Shown: positions 1-8,648 of the stretch, in pieces
Layout: each line of letters begins with the position of its first letter
Position numbering within the stretch: the first letter of the stretch is position 1
From: Tabrizicola flagellatus
GTDB taxonomy: Bacteria; Pseudomonadota; Alphaproteobacteria; Rhodobacterales; Rhodobacteraceae
Length of the DNA stretch: 64,000 nucleotides
NCBI RefSeq assembly: GCF_008271465.1
Contig: NZ_VMDU01000002.1
Coordinates: 310,001 to 374,000 of the forward strand
Direction of reading: 5' to 3'
Notes under the pieces: generated by a model
Told to the model about the DNA's origin: nothing
What the model saw: only the letters and a program-made list of their open reading frames with translations
Databases searched by the model: none
Position numbers and translations under genes: made by a program

Positions 1-998
1 CCTTGAACGGGATCGGCAAGGGCACTCCCATCGCCATCCTGTCGGAAACCCAGTCGCGGCCCGTCCTCGTCCATCTGTGCGAACTGGCGGCCTATGACCT
101 GGGCGCCGAGTTCTGCATGATCCAGATGCCCACCCCGCCGCAGACCGCCCCCGTTCCGGTCAAGTCCACCGGCACCAGCTGGGCGATCCAGGGCAACCGC
201 GCGGTGATCGAGGCGTTGAAGCGGGTGGATGTCATCGTCGATTGCACGGTGGAAGGCCTGATCCACGCCCCGGAATGGCCGGAGATCGAGGAAGCGGGCC
301 GCACGCGCCTCTTGGTCATCACCAACGAACACCCGGAAATCCTGGAGCGGACCGAGCCCAGGGCGGAACACGGGCCGAAGGTTGAGCTTGGCATCCGCAT
401 GCTGCGCGAGGCGTCCGAGATGCGGGTCACCTCGGCGCTCGGCACCAACCTGGTGGTGGACCTGCGCGGCGCGCCCTGCGGCGGGACGGCGGGGTTCGGG
501 ACCACGCCGGGATCGGTCGCGCACTGGCCGGGCGGGCTGTGCCTCGCCTTCCCCGGCAAGAACGCGGTGAACGGGCGGATCGTCATGGGGGTGGGCGACA
601 TGAACCTGACCTTCAAGACGTATCTCACCAGCCAGATCGATTTCACCATCGAGAACGACTTCGTCACCGCCATCAGGGGCGACGGGATCGATGCGCTGCA
701 CTTGCGCGAATACATGGAGGCCTGGGGCGACCGGAACGCCTACGGGATGTCCCATGTCGGCTGGGGCATGAACCCTGGCGCGCGCTGGGTCAGCGCGGCG
801 ATGTACGACAAGCGCGACATGCAGGCGGTCGAGTTCCGGGCGCTGGCGGGGTCCTTCCTGTGGTCCACCGGGGCCAACCAGTATGCCGGCCGCTATACGC
901 TCGGCCATTTCGACCTGCCGATGCGCAACTGCACCATCGCCCTCGACGGGCGCGTCGTCGTGAAGGACGGCGTTCTGCAAGGAGAGCTTGCCCCATGA
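1..998 (+). CDS. NicX-type 2,5-dihydroxypyridine 5,6-dioxygenase-like protein (5' partial)
   Basis: This is a member of the M29-like metalloenzyme family that includes NicX, the Fe(II) dioxygenase that opens 2,5-dihydroxypyridine to N-formylmaleamate. The C-terminal half aligns by eye with my recollection of Pseudomonas NicX: SHVGWG, then GxFLWSTG, then GHFDLP followed by RNC. The three iron ligands known for NicX (two His and one Asp) correspond to H251, H302 and D304, counted from the TTG at position 3. That TTG aligns inside the family, about 20-25 residues from the usual start, so the gene is probably truncated by the window edge. Its stop overlaps the next start (ATGA), so it is translationally coupled to the operon. 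The exact substrate is unknown; other M29-like proteins are annotated as aminopeptidases. Confidence 0.75.
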   Translation, partial: LNGIGKGTPIAILSETQSRPVLVHLCELAAYDLGAEFCMIQMPTPPQTAPVPVKSTGTSWAIQGNRAVIEALKRVDVIVDCTVEGLIHAPEWPEIEEAGRTRLLVITNEHPEILERTEPRAEHGPKVELGIRMLREASEMRVTSALGTNLVVDLRGAPCGGTAGFGTTPGSVAHWPGGLCLAFPGKNAVNGRIVMGVGDMNLTFKTYLTSQIDFTIENDFVTAIRGDGIDALHLREYMEAWGDRNAYGMSHVGWGMNPGARWVSAAMYDKRDMQAVEFRALAGSFLWSTGANQYAGRYTLGHFDLPMRNCTIALDGRVVVKDGVLQGELAP

Positions 999-2335
999 CC
1001 ATTCAGACCCCCGTTGCCGCGATGCCGATGAGCAGCCCTGCGGATTACTACGACATGTCCCGTGTCCGCCCCGAGGTCGCCGCCGCCATGCGCAAGATCA
1101 ACGAGATGGGGCCGGTCTTCGCCGCGCGCGCCAAGGCGGTGGATGACGAGGCGTCTTTCCCGACGGCGAACTACCGGGACCTTGCGGATGCGGGGTTCCT
1201 GGGCCTGTCGATCCCGCAGGAATACGGCGGCTGGGGCTTTTCCATGGGCGAATACGCCATGGTCGGCGCCGAGATCGGCAAGTATTGCGGGGCGACCGCG
1301 CTGACCTTCAACATGCACAATTCCTCGATGGCCTGGTCGCGGTTCATGTACGACATGCCGAACCTGACCGAGGCCGAGCGGGCCGAGTTCGCGCCGCTGC
1401 GTGAAAGGCAGTTTCGCCGGGCGATGCAGGAGCGGGCGATCTATTCCCAGCCGATTTCCGAAGGCGGGCAGAACTGGACCTCGAAGCCGAACCAGACCCA
1501 GTGCCGCGCGGTCGAGGGCGGCTGGAAAATCAACGGGTTCAAGAAGTTCGCCTCGCTGGCGGGGTATTGCGACTACTACACCATCGTCTGCACCGAGGTG
1601 TTCGATGGGCAGGAGCCGCGCCACGAGGACACGATGCTGTTCGTCGTGCACAAGGACACGCCGGGCCTGACGGTGAAGGGCGACTGGGACCCCCTGGGGA
1701 TGCGGGGGACGAACAGCCGCGACCTGATCCTGAAAGACGTTTTCGTCACCAAGGACGACCTTCTCATGCCGCGCGGCATCTTCGGCAAGACGCTGCCGAA
1801 CTGGCCGCACATGATGGCCACCCTGTCGCCGACCTACATGGGGGTCGCGCAGGGTGCCTATGACTTCACCATCGCCTACCTCAAGGGCCAGGTTCCCGGC
1901 CAGCCGCCGATCGACCGACGGATGTATGCGACCAAGCGCGTGGCGGTGTCGAAGATGTATGCGCGACTTGCCAACATGCGCGCCCTGTGGTGGCAGGCGT
2001 TTTCCGAGGCGAAGGGCATGCCCTCCAAGGCCGAGGTGATGCGGATGTATGCGGCCCAGTACAACGTGATGGAGGGGGCGCAGGAGTTGACGGCGCTCGC
2101 CATCCGCACCTGCGGCGGGCAGTCGATGCTGCGCTCGCTGCCCTTGGAGCGGATGTATCGCGACAGCCGCTGCGGCGCGCTGATGCTGCCCTATACCTCG
2201 GAAATCATGGAGGATTACATCGGGGTCCTCGCGCTGTACGAGATGGACGAGCTGGACAGCGCCCCCGGCGACGAGGGAGGCGCGCGCAACTCGCTCTGGC
2301 GGGGCGACGCCGGGTCGCTGAAGGGCCTGCGCTGA
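995..2335 (+). CDS. Acyl-CoA dehydrogenase-fold flavin-dependent monooxygenase (candidate)
   Basis: A 446-residue protein with the three-domain acyl-CoA dehydrogenase fold: the N-terminal helical domain includes IPQEYGGWG, a central beta domain follows, and the C-terminal helical domain has CGGQSMLRSLPLERMYRDSR. In true acyl-CoA dehydrogenases the C-terminal catalytic base lies in a YEGTSEI-type motif. Here the aligned stretch reads LPYTSEI and the Glu position is Pro399, so normal alpha,beta-dehydrogenation is unlikely. The fold is shared with two-component flavin monooxygenases such as the oxygenase parts of 4-hydroxyphenylacetate hydroxylase and DszC. A matching flavin reductase is encoded at 5747-6265. 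Start ATG overlaps the upstream stop (ATGA). I infer a hydroxylase acting before or after the NicX-like ring opening; the substrate is unknown. Confidence 0.6.
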   Translation: MTIQTPVAAMPMSSPADYYDMSRVRPEVAAAMRKINEMGPVFAARAKAVDDEASFPTANYRDLADAGFLGLSIPQEYGGWGFSMGEYAMVGAEIGKYCGATALTFNMHNSSMAWSRFMYDMPNLTEAERAEFAPLRERQFRRAMQERAIYSQPISEGGQNWTSKPNQTQCRAVEGGWKINGFKKFASLAGYCDYYTIVCTEVFDGQEPRHEDTMLFVVHKDTPGLTVKGDWDPLGMRGTNSRDLILKDVFVTKDDLLMPRGIFGKTLPNWPHMMATLSPTYMGVAQGAYDFTIAYLKGQVPGQPPIDRRMYATKRVAVSKMYARLANMRALWWQAFSEAKGMPSKAEVMRMYAAQYNVMEGAQELTALAIRTCGGQSMLRSLPLERMYRDSRCGALMLPYTSEIMEDYIGVLALYEMDELDSAPGDEGGARNSLWRGDAGSLKGLR

Positions 2336-3732
2336 TGGGGCGCGAGGTCGTGCAGGTCCAGGGCCATGTGGCCCGGGCGCCGGAGGATGTCTGGCGGATC
2401 CTGCGCGACTTCTGCGGAGCCTGGCATCCCTGGGTGGCGACGATCCGCGAGGAGCGCGGGCCGCAGGGCGCGCGGGTGCGGTCCTTCACCGTGACGGGCG
2501 AAGGTACGGTCTATCGCGAACAGCAGACCTATTTCTCGGACAGCGACCGGGTGCTGGGCTACACGCACCTGGAGGGCATCCGGGACTGCGAGGCCTATGA
2601 CGCGCGCGTCACGGTGACACCGGCTGGGGACGGCGGCGCCCATATCGGCTGGACCGCGACGATCCGCGCCCCGGCCGGGCGGCTGACGGCGATTGCCGAG
2701 GGGACGAAGGCGGTGTTCGAGGCCGGGATCGCGGCCCTGGCCGAGGCGAAGGTGCCCGCTGCACCGGACCTGCCGCCTCCGCCTCTGGCCACGGTCGAGA
2801 CGCTGATCTTCGACGACCTGCCGCGCCTTGCGCTGAGTGTCACCCCCCCACCCCCTCCCTCCCCCACGCGGGGGGAGGGAGGCTCCCGGCTTTCCGGCAC
2901 GGGCCCTGCGGCCGCGCCTTCGCACCTCCCCTCCCCCGGCTGGGGAGGGGATGGGGGTGGGGGGCGGCTGGACGACACGCTCTGCCTCTTCCTGCACGGG
3001 ATCGGTGGCGGGCGGACGAACTGGGCCGAACAGCTGGCCGCCGTGGGCGGGCTGGTGCGGGCGGCGGCGCTGGACCTGCGCGGGTATGGGGACAGCACGC
3101 TCGGGCCGCGCCCCTCCACTGTGGACGACTATTGCGACGACATCCTGCGCGTGGCCGAACGGCTGGGGGCACGGCGGCTGGTGCTGGTGGGCCTGTCCTA
3201 CGGGTCGTGGATCGCCACCTCCTTCGCAATGCGGCATCCCGGGATGCTGGCAGGCCTGGTCCTGTCGGGCGGCTGCACCGGCATGTCGGAGGCAGGGCCG
3301 GATGAGCGCGAGGCCTTCCGGGTCAGCCGCGAGGTACCGCTGAACGCCGGCCAGACCCCGGCCGATTTCGCGCCTGCCGTGGTGAAGGTGCTGGCCAGCC
3401 CCGACGCCCCGGACGCGGTGCGGCAGCGCCTGTTCGACAGCATGGCGGCGATCCCGGCCACCACCTACCGCGACGCGCTGACCTGTTTCACCAACCCGCT
3501 GGAGCGCTTCGACTTTTCCCGGCTGACCATGCCGGTCCTCATGATGACGGGCGAGCACGACCGGCTGGCCCCCCCGGCCGAGATCCGCGGCGTCGCCGGG
3601 CGGATCTGGGATGCGGCCCCTCGCCCGGACGTGCGCTTCGAGGTGATCGCGGGCGCGGGCCATGTCTGCAACCTGGAACAGCCCGCGGCCTACAACCGCC
3701 CTCTGCTCGACCTGCTGGCGCGGCTGGCATGA
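2335..3732 (+). CDS. SRPBCC domain-alpha/beta hydrolase fusion
   Basis: A 465-residue two-domain protein. Residues 1-145 resemble an SRPBCC (START/polyketide cyclase-like) ligand-binding domain. Residues about 155-465 form an alpha/beta hydrolase with HGIGGG oxyanion region, nucleophile S288 in GLSYGS, acid D409 in GEHDR and H443 in GAGHVC. In nicotinate degradation the NicX product is deformylated by an alpha/beta hydrolase (NicD), so this protein could do the equivalent step. Between the domains, residues about 169-211 are a Pro/Gly-rich stretch encoded by a palindromic element (2839-2966) that stays in frame. The start ATG overlaps the previous stop by one base (TGATG). The TetR gene follows with a 4-bp overlap. 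Whether the SRPBCC domain binds the substrate is inference. Confidence 0.7.
   Translation: MGREVVQVQGHVARAPEDVWRILRDFCGAWHPWVATIREERGPQGARVRSFTVTGEGTVYREQQTYFSDSDRVLGYTHLEGIRDCEAYDARVTVTPAGDGGAHIGWTATIRAPAGRLTAIAEGTKAVFEAGIAALAEAKVPAAPDLPPPPLATVETLIFDDLPRLALSVTPPPPPSPTRGEGGSRLSGTGPAAAPSHLPSPGWGGDGGGGRLDDTLCLFLHGIGGGRTNWAEQLAAVGGLVRAAALDLRGYGDSTLGPRPSTVDDYCDDILRVAERLGARRLVLVGLSYGSWIATSFAMRHPGMLAGLVLSGGCTGMSEAGPDEREAFRVSREVPLNAGQTPADFAPAVVKVLASPDAPDAVRQRLFDSMAAIPATTYRDALTCFTNPLERFDFSRLTMPVLMMTGEHDRLAPPAEIRGVAGRIWDAAPRPDVRFEVIAGAGHVCNLEQPAAYNRPLLDLLARLA
2839..2966. repeat. GC-rich palindromic repeat element inserted in frame in a coding sequence
   Basis: The left arm is a run of C-rich triplets ending in a small CCCCC-ACGCG-GGGGG hairpin. 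The right arm is its approximate reverse complement (a CCCCTCCCC..GGGGAGGGG hairpin followed by ATGGGGGTGGGG). The whole stretch of about 128 bp can fold into one large imperfect cruciform with two internal stems. C- and G-tract palindromes like this are usually dispersed intergenic repeats in GC-rich proteobacteria. Here it lies within the open reading frame at 2335-3732 and is read through as low-complexity Pro/Gly sequence. I saw no second copy in this window. Confidence 0.65.
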
Positions 3733-4412
3733 CCGCCTCGCGCCGCCAGCAGAACCGGCTGAACCGCGAACGCGCGATCCTCGACGCGGCGCTGAAGGTC
3801 TTCGCGGCCCAGGGCTATACCGGCGCCTCGATGGACGCGGTCGCGGCCGAGGCGGGGGTGACGAAACCCACGCTCTATTCCTATTTCCCCTCGAAGGACT
3901 CGCTGTTCCAGGCGATGATGCTGGGCAAGCGCGACCTGATGCTGGACGTGTTCGAGCACCCTTCCGCGCAGGGCATGGTCGCCGACCTTCTGGTCTTCGC
4001 CTGGGCCTATGCCGACACGGTGATGCGGCCCGAGATGCTGTCGCTGGCCCGTCTCATCATCGGCGAGGTGCAGCGGTTCCCCGAGATCGGCCGGGCCTAC
4101 CAGGCCTCGGGCCCCGACCACCTTCTGCGCGGGATCATGCGCTATCTCGAGGGTCAGCGCCGGGCCGGGCGGCTGGCGTTCGAGGATGCGGAACTGGCGG
4201 CGCAGGACCTCTGGGGCCTGATCCTGTCGGCCCCGCGGACCCAGGCGCTCTACATGCCCGATGCGCTGCCCGACCGGGAGACGCTCGCGCGCTACATCCA
4301 CAACGGCTTGCGGGTGTTCCTGAAGGCCTATTCCACCGCCCCCGAGGTGGACCTGAAACAACTGAAGGCGCTAGAAGACGCCCCATCCCGACAGGTGACC
4401 CATGACGCTTGA
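3729..4412 (+). CDS. TetR/AcrR-family transcriptional regulator
   Basis: A 227-residue regulator with a typical TetR N-terminal helix-turn-helix (residues about 15-60), including the recognition stretch AGVTKPTLYSYFPSKDSLF. The C-terminal ligand domain has a TetR_C-like character with many Leu/Ala helices. It starts within the stop of the hydrolase gene (ATGA) and its 3' end overlaps the glutamine-synthetase-like gene by 11 bp, so it is co-transcribed with the catabolic genes and probably controls them in response to a pathway compound. No operator could be identified because the operon promoter lies upstream of the window; the 6266-6357 gap before the permease is another possible target. Confidence 0.85.
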   Translation: MTASRRQQNRLNRERAILDAALKVFAAQGYTGASMDAVAAEAGVTKPTLYSYFPSKDSLFQAMMLGKRDLMLDVFEHPSAQGMVADLLVFAWAYADTVMRPEMLSLARLIIGEVQRFPEIGRAYQASGPDHLLRGIMRYLEGQRRAGRLAFEDAELAAQDLWGLILSAPRTQALYMPDALPDRETLARYIHNGLRVFLKAYSTAPEVDLKQLKALEDAPSRQVTHDA

Positions 4413-5742
4413 CGACTTCCTCGCCGATCCCGCCAGCCGCTTTGCCACGGTGGCGATGACCGATACCAACGGCCTTTTGCGCGGGCAGATGGTGTCGGCC
4501 GGCAGTCTGAAGGGCATCGCGAAGGCCGGGATGGGCATGGCGCCGGCGCAGCTGGCGCTGGACCCGACCGACGTGCACCTGAACCTGCCGGGCGTGAACG
4601 ACGATAAGGGCGATTTCCACGACGACCCGCTGGTCGTGGACCCTGCCAGCGTCCGGCGGATGCCCTGGGCGAAGCCGGGGCATGACCTTCTGGTGCTGTC
4701 GAATTTCTCGGGCACCTCGGCCGAACTGTGCCCGCGCGCAATCCTGTCGAAGGTGCTGGCGCGGGCGGGCGAGGCCGGGTTCTTCCCGAAATACGGGATG
4801 GAGCTGGAATACACCCTGTTCGACGAGACCCCGGAAAGCGCCGCGGCCAAGGGCTACCGCAACCTCAAGCCCGCGACCCAGCACGCCAGCCACGACCTGA
4901 TCGTCTACCAGGCGGTGCAGACCGAATGGTACGAGGCGCTGGCCGCGATCTGCGAGCCGCTGCGCATCGACCTGGCCAAGATGCACGAGGAGATCGGCGC
5001 GGGCTTCATGGAGGCCTGCATCGGCGCGGGCGAAGGGCTCGAGCCGGCCGATCAGCTGGTGCTGCTGAAGAACTTCCTGCGCGCGCTGGCGCTGCGGCAG
5101 GGCAAGTCCGTCACCTTCATGCCGCGCTGGAACGAGGCGGCGGACAGCCAGTCGATCCACCTGCACATGAGCCTGAAGGACAAGGCGGGCAGGCCGCTCT
5201 TCTGGGACGCGGACCAGAAGAACGGGGTCAGCCAGCTGTTCCGCTGGTTCCTGTGCGGGCTTCAGGCGCATATCGGCGACATGACGCTGATCTTCCAGCC
5301 GACGGTGAACAGCTACCGCCGCTTTGCCCCCGGCACCTTCGCGCCGCCGGGCCTGACCTGGGGCTACGAGAACCGCACCACCTGTTTCCGGCTCGTGGGC
5401 CACGATGCCGGGTCCTTGCGCGTGGAAAACCGCCTGCCGGGCGCCGACACCAACCCGTATCTGACCACCGCCGCGACGCTCGCCGCCGGGGTGGCCGGGA
5501 TCCTGGGCCAGATCGAGCCCGACCCCGAGGTCATCGGTTCCGGCTATGCGCAGACGCCGTCGCGCGACTTCGCCCGCTCGATGCCCGAGGCGATCGAACG
5601 GCTGCGCGGCTCGGCCTTCGCGCGCGACTGGCTGGGCGACCGTTTTGTGGATGGCTTCACCGCCACGCGCGAGGCACAACATGACGAGTTCCGCCGGAAG
5701 GTCCCGGACGTGGAACTGCAACGCTTCTTCGATCTTGGGTGA
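4402..5742 (+). CDS. Glutamine synthetase-family ligase (gamma-glutamylamide synthetase-like)
   Basis: A 446-residue protein of the glutamine synthetase superfamily. It has the beta-grasp domain with TDTNGLLRGQ near the N-terminus, the metal-binding GMELEYTLFD motif around residue 132, HLHMSL, and the ATP/phosphate region with NSYRRF and RVENRLPGADTNPY. It is shorter and less canonical than GlnA and resembles the group that ligates glutamate to amines (PuuA, IpuC, GlnA3-like). In a catabolic operon it may gamma-glutamylate an amine substrate or detoxify an amine intermediate; this is inference. It overlaps the TetR gene by 11 bp and is followed 4 bp later by the flavin reductase. A housekeeping GlnA role is unlikely from the context. 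Confidence 0.8.
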   Translation: MTLDDFLADPASRFATVAMTDTNGLLRGQMVSAGSLKGIAKAGMGMAPAQLALDPTDVHLNLPGVNDDKGDFHDDPLVVDPASVRRMPWAKPGHDLLVLSNFSGTSAELCPRAILSKVLARAGEAGFFPKYGMELEYTLFDETPESAAAKGYRNLKPATQHASHDLIVYQAVQTEWYEALAAICEPLRIDLAKMHEEIGAGFMEACIGAGEGLEPADQLVLLKNFLRALALRQGKSVTFMPRWNEAADSQSIHLHMSLKDKAGRPLFWDADQKNGVSQLFRWFLCGLQAHIGDMTLIFQPTVNSYRRFAPGTFAPPGLTWGYENRTTCFRLVGHDAGSLRVENRLPGADTNPYLTTAATLAAGVAGILGQIEPDPEVIGSGYAQTPSRDFARSMPEAIERLRGSAFARDWLGDRFVDGFTATREAQHDEFRRKVPDVELQRFFDLG

Positions 5743-5746
5743 CCCG

Positions 5747-6265
5747 ATGCCGGATACCGCCGACCTGCGCGCCGCCTTCCTGGAAGGGATGAGCCGCGCG
5801 GCCACCTTCGTCGCCGTCGCCACCACCGATGGCGAGGGCGGCCGGGCGGGGGTGACCGTGTCCTCGCTGACCTCGGTTTCGGCCGATGGCGAGATGCCGT
5901 CGCTTCTGGTCTGCATCAACCGGCAGTCGGCGGCGGCGGCGGCGATCCTGCAGAACCGTGCCTTCTGCGCCAACCTTCTGGCCGAGACGCAGCAGGACCT
6001 GGCCAACCTCTTCGCCGGGCGCAGCGCCACCGACCGGGCGGAACGCTTCGACCGGGTGACCTGGGAAGCGGGCGCGCTGGGCCAGCCGCTGCTGGCCGGG
6101 GCCACGGCGAGTTTCGAATGCCGACTGGCGACCGCGCTGTTGTGGGAGACGCATCACATCATCGTCGGACGGGTGGCTTCGGTGCAGCTTTCGGACAACG
6201 CTTCGGCGCTGCTTTACGGCCAGCGGGCCTATCGCAGGGCTATACATCTGGGGGAAGAAAGTTAA
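5747..6265 (+). CDS. Flavin reductase (DIM6/NTAB family)
   Basis: A 172-residue flavin reductase-like protein of the HpaC/RutF type. The FMN-binding split-barrel begins with FVAVATTDG, GVTVSSLTSVS is the typical flavin-contact strand, and PSLLVCIN follows. The central stretch has FCANLLAE and the end has HHIIVGRV, also family hallmarks. Start ATG was chosen because it lies 4 bp after the upstream stop and gives a full-length family member. It should use NAD(P)H to supply reduced FMN or FAD to the acyl-CoA-dehydrogenase-fold oxygenase at 995-2335, together making a two-component monooxygenase. The pairing is inferred from shared operon membership. Confidence 0.85.
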   Translation: MPDTADLRAAFLEGMSRAATFVAVATTDGEGGRAGVTVSSLTSVSADGEMPSLLVCINRQSAAAAAILQNRAFCANLLAETQQDLANLFAGRSATDRAERFDRVTWEAGALGQPLLAGATASFECRLATALLWETHHIIVGRVASVQLSDNASALLYGQRAYRRAIHLGEES

Positions 6266-6357
6266 TCTGTTAAGTAACTGCGGCGCGTCAATGACCGCAG
6301 GACCAACACGACCCCGACCCGGCGGAAGTCCGGGCGGTTGTTCAACACGGAGGGACC

Positions 6358-7803
6358 ATGACTGAATTCACCGAAATCGGGCCGAACCGGCTGCGACGCA
6401 ATTCGCTGGGGCTTCTGGCCGTCACCTTCATGGTGATCTCGGCGGCGGCACCGCTGACCGGGGTGGCGGGGGCCATGCCGCTGGCCTTTCTTCTGGGCAA
6501 CGGCACCGGGGTGCCGCTGACCTTCCTGCTGCTGACGCTGGTGATGCTGACCTTCGCCGCGGGCTATGTGGCGATGAGCCGCCACGTCATCAACGCCGGG
6601 GCCTTCTATGCCTATGCCGCGCGCGGCCTGGGCGGCGGCTGGGGCGGCGCGGTCTCGGTCATCGCGCTGGTGGCCTACAACACGATGCAGTTCGGGCTGA
6701 TCGGCCTTCTGGGAGGCATCGCGGCCGGGGTGTTCGGGCAGTTCGGGCTGACGCTGGAATGGTGGGTCTACAGCCTGATCGCCATCGTCCTGGTCGGCAT
6801 CCTGGGCTACCGGCAGGTGGACCTGTCGGCCAAGGTGCTGATCGTGCTGGTGGCGCTGGAATACCTGATCGTGCTGATCGTGGACTTCGCCATCCTGGGC
6901 GCGGGCGGTGCCGAGGGCAGCGGACTCGCGGTCAACATCCTCGACTTCTCGGCACTGACTTCGGGCTCGCTGACGGCGGCGATCCTGTTCTGTCTGGGAT
7001 CCTTCATCGGGATCGAGGCGACCACGATCTACGGCGAGGAGGCGCGCGACCCCGAACGCACCATTCCGCGCGCGACCTACCTGTCGATCCTGATGATCGG
7101 GCTGTTCTTCGTCTTCACCACCTGGCTGATGATCGCGGGCACCGGGGCGGACAAGCTGATCGAGACGCTGGGCGGGCTGGAAGACCCGACCGCGCATTTC
7201 TTCATCCTCGCCGAGACCTACACCAACCCGACGATCTCGATGCTGGCGGGCCTGCTGCTGGTGTCGAGCCTGTTTGCCGCGCTGTCGGCCTTCCACAACT
7301 ACATCGCGCGCTATTCCTATGTGGCAGGACGCGACGGGCTCTTGCCGGCCGCCTTCGGCACGACCCACGGCACGCACCAGAGCCCGCATGTCGGGTCGGT
7401 GGTGCAGACCGTGGGCGCGCTGATCGTGCTGGCGATCTTTGCCGGGCTGGGGCTGGACCCGATCCTGAACATGTTTACCTGGATCAGCCAGATCGGCACG
7501 CTGGGGGTGATCGGGATGATGGCGATCACCTCGCTGTCGGTGATCGCTTTCTTCCGCAAGCAGGGCGGCGGCTCGGCGCTGTCCACGCTGATCCTGCCCG
7601 TGATCGCGGGCCTGATCATGGCGGCGCTCTTCGTCTACATCTTCCTGAACTACGGCGACCTGACCGGGACCACGGGCGGATCCTTGAGCTGGATCCTGCC
7701 GTCGCTGATCCCGCTGGGGGGAATCGTCGGCTATCTCCTGGCGATGCGACTGAAGTCTGCGAACCCGGACCGGTTCCTGCGGATGGGACAGAGCCAGGGT
7801 TGA
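6358..7803 (+). CDS. APC-superfamily amino acid/amine permease
   Basis: A 481-residue integral membrane protein with about 12 hydrophobic segments. The N-terminal motif with NSLGLLAVTFMVIS and TGVAGAMP is typical of the APC superfamily (amino acid-polyamine-organocation). A conserved GIEATTIYGEEARDPERTIPRA loop marks the APC core. It lies 92 bp after the flavin reductase, with a GGAGGG ribosome binding site before the ATG. I infer that it imports the amine or amino-acid-like substrate of the operon. The ligand cannot be read from sequence. Confidence 0.85.
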   Translation: MTEFTEIGPNRLRRNSLGLLAVTFMVISAAAPLTGVAGAMPLAFLLGNGTGVPLTFLLLTLVMLTFAAGYVAMSRHVINAGAFYAYAARGLGGGWGGAVSVIALVAYNTMQFGLIGLLGGIAAGVFGQFGLTLEWWVYSLIAIVLVGILGYRQVDLSAKVLIVLVALEYLIVLIVDFAILGAGGAEGSGLAVNILDFSALTSGSLTAAILFCLGSFIGIEATTIYGEEARDPERTIPRATYLSILMIGLFFVFTTWLMIAGTGADKLIETLGGLEDPTAHFFILAETYTNPTISMLAGLLLVSSLFAALSAFHNYIARYSYVAGRDGLLPAAFGTTHGTHQSPHVGSVVQTVGALIVLAIFAGLGLDPILNMFTWISQIGTLGVIGMMAITSLSVIAFFRKQGGGSALSTLILPVIAGLIMAALFVYIFLNYGDLTGTTGGSLSWILPSLIPLGGIVGYLLAMRLKSANPDRFLRMGQSQG

Positions 7804-7812
7804 GACACCTTG

Positions 7813-7839
7813 CGCCGGGGCGGCAAGCCTGCCCCGGCG
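7813..7839. terminator. Hairpin between convergent permease and uppP genes
   Basis: A perfect 9-bp GC-rich stem (CGCCGGGGC with GCCCCGGCG) and a 9-nt loop fill the 38-bp gap between two convergent genes. There is no clear T-tract on either side, so it may be a weak bidirectional terminator or rely on Rho. Confidence 0.5.
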
Positions 7840-7841
7840 GT

Positions 7842-8642
7842 TCAGAATCCCAGAAGCAACGCCACCAGCGCGGCGCTTCCGACGAGGATGCGCCACCAGC
7901 CGAACAGCGCATAGCCGTGGCGGCCGATGTAGTCGAGCACCCAGCGCACCACGATCACGGCGGTCACGAAGGCCACGGCGAAGCCGACCGCGATCTCCCA
8001 GACCGCGCCGAAATCCAGCACGTCGCGGTTCTTGAACAGGTCGTAGGCCACCGCCGCTCCCATGGTGGGCAGCGACAAGAGGAACGAGAACTCGGCCGCC
8101 GCGCGCTTTTCCACGCCCAGAGCCAGGGCGCCGACGATGGTTGCCCCGGACCGCGACACGCCGGGCACCATGGCCAGGCACTGGCAGAAGCCGATGGCCA
8201 GCGACTTGCCGAAGGGCAGGGCCAGCGCATCCCGGTGGACCGGCGCCGGCGCGATCCGGTCGATGACCAGAAGGATCACCCCGCCGAGGATCAGCATGAC
8301 CGCGATCAGCTCTGGCGTCTCGAACAGCACCGTCTTGATGAAGTCATGCGCCAGCGCGCCGACCACCACCGCCGGCAGGAAGGCCAGCAACAGCGACACC
8401 AGCGCCCGCCGCGCCGCATCCTCGTGCCGGGCGCGCAAGAGGAGCCGGGCGATCAGCGTGGCATAGACCGAGAACAGGGCGAGGATCGCACCCAGCTGGA
8501 TCACCACCTCGAAGGTGCGGCCCTTCGATTCGAAGCCGAGGAAATGGCCGGCGAGCAGAAGATGCCCGGTCGAGGAGACGGGCAGGAACTCGGTCAACCC
8601 TTCCAGAAGCCCCAGAAGGGCGGCGGTGATCGTGGTGTCCAT
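7842..8642 (-). CDS. uppP: Undecaprenyl-diphosphatase UppP (BacA)
   Basis: A 266-residue membrane phosphatase that converts undecaprenyl diphosphate to the monophosphate, recycling the lipid carrier for peptidoglycan and polysaccharide synthesis. Diagnostic motifs are [16 protein letters not shown] near the N-terminus (residues about 15-30) and [10 protein letters not shown] around residue 160, together forming the active site. Several hydrophobic segments span the length. The length matches the family. It lies 6 bp downstream of the cytochrome gene and so is likely the last gene of a minus-strand operon with the NDUFA9-like gene. Confidence 0.95.
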   Translation of the reverse strand: MDTTITAALLGLLEGLTEFLPVSSTGHLLLAGHFLGFESKGRTFEVVIQLGAILALFSVYATLIARLLLRARHEDAARRALVSLLLAFLPAVVVGALAHDFIKTVLFETPELIAVMLILGGVILLVIDRIAPAPVHRDALALPFGKSLAIGFCQCLAMVPGVSRSGATIVGALALGVEKRAAAEFSFLLSLPTMGAAVAYDLFKNRDVLDFGAVWEIAVGFAVAFVTAVIVVRWVLDYIGRHGYALFGWWRILVGSAALVALLLGF

Positions 8643-8648
8643 GCTGTC

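Noticed and set aside
4135-6105. 656-aa open frame on the minus strand
   Set aside because: Antisense to the GS-like and flavin reductase genes.
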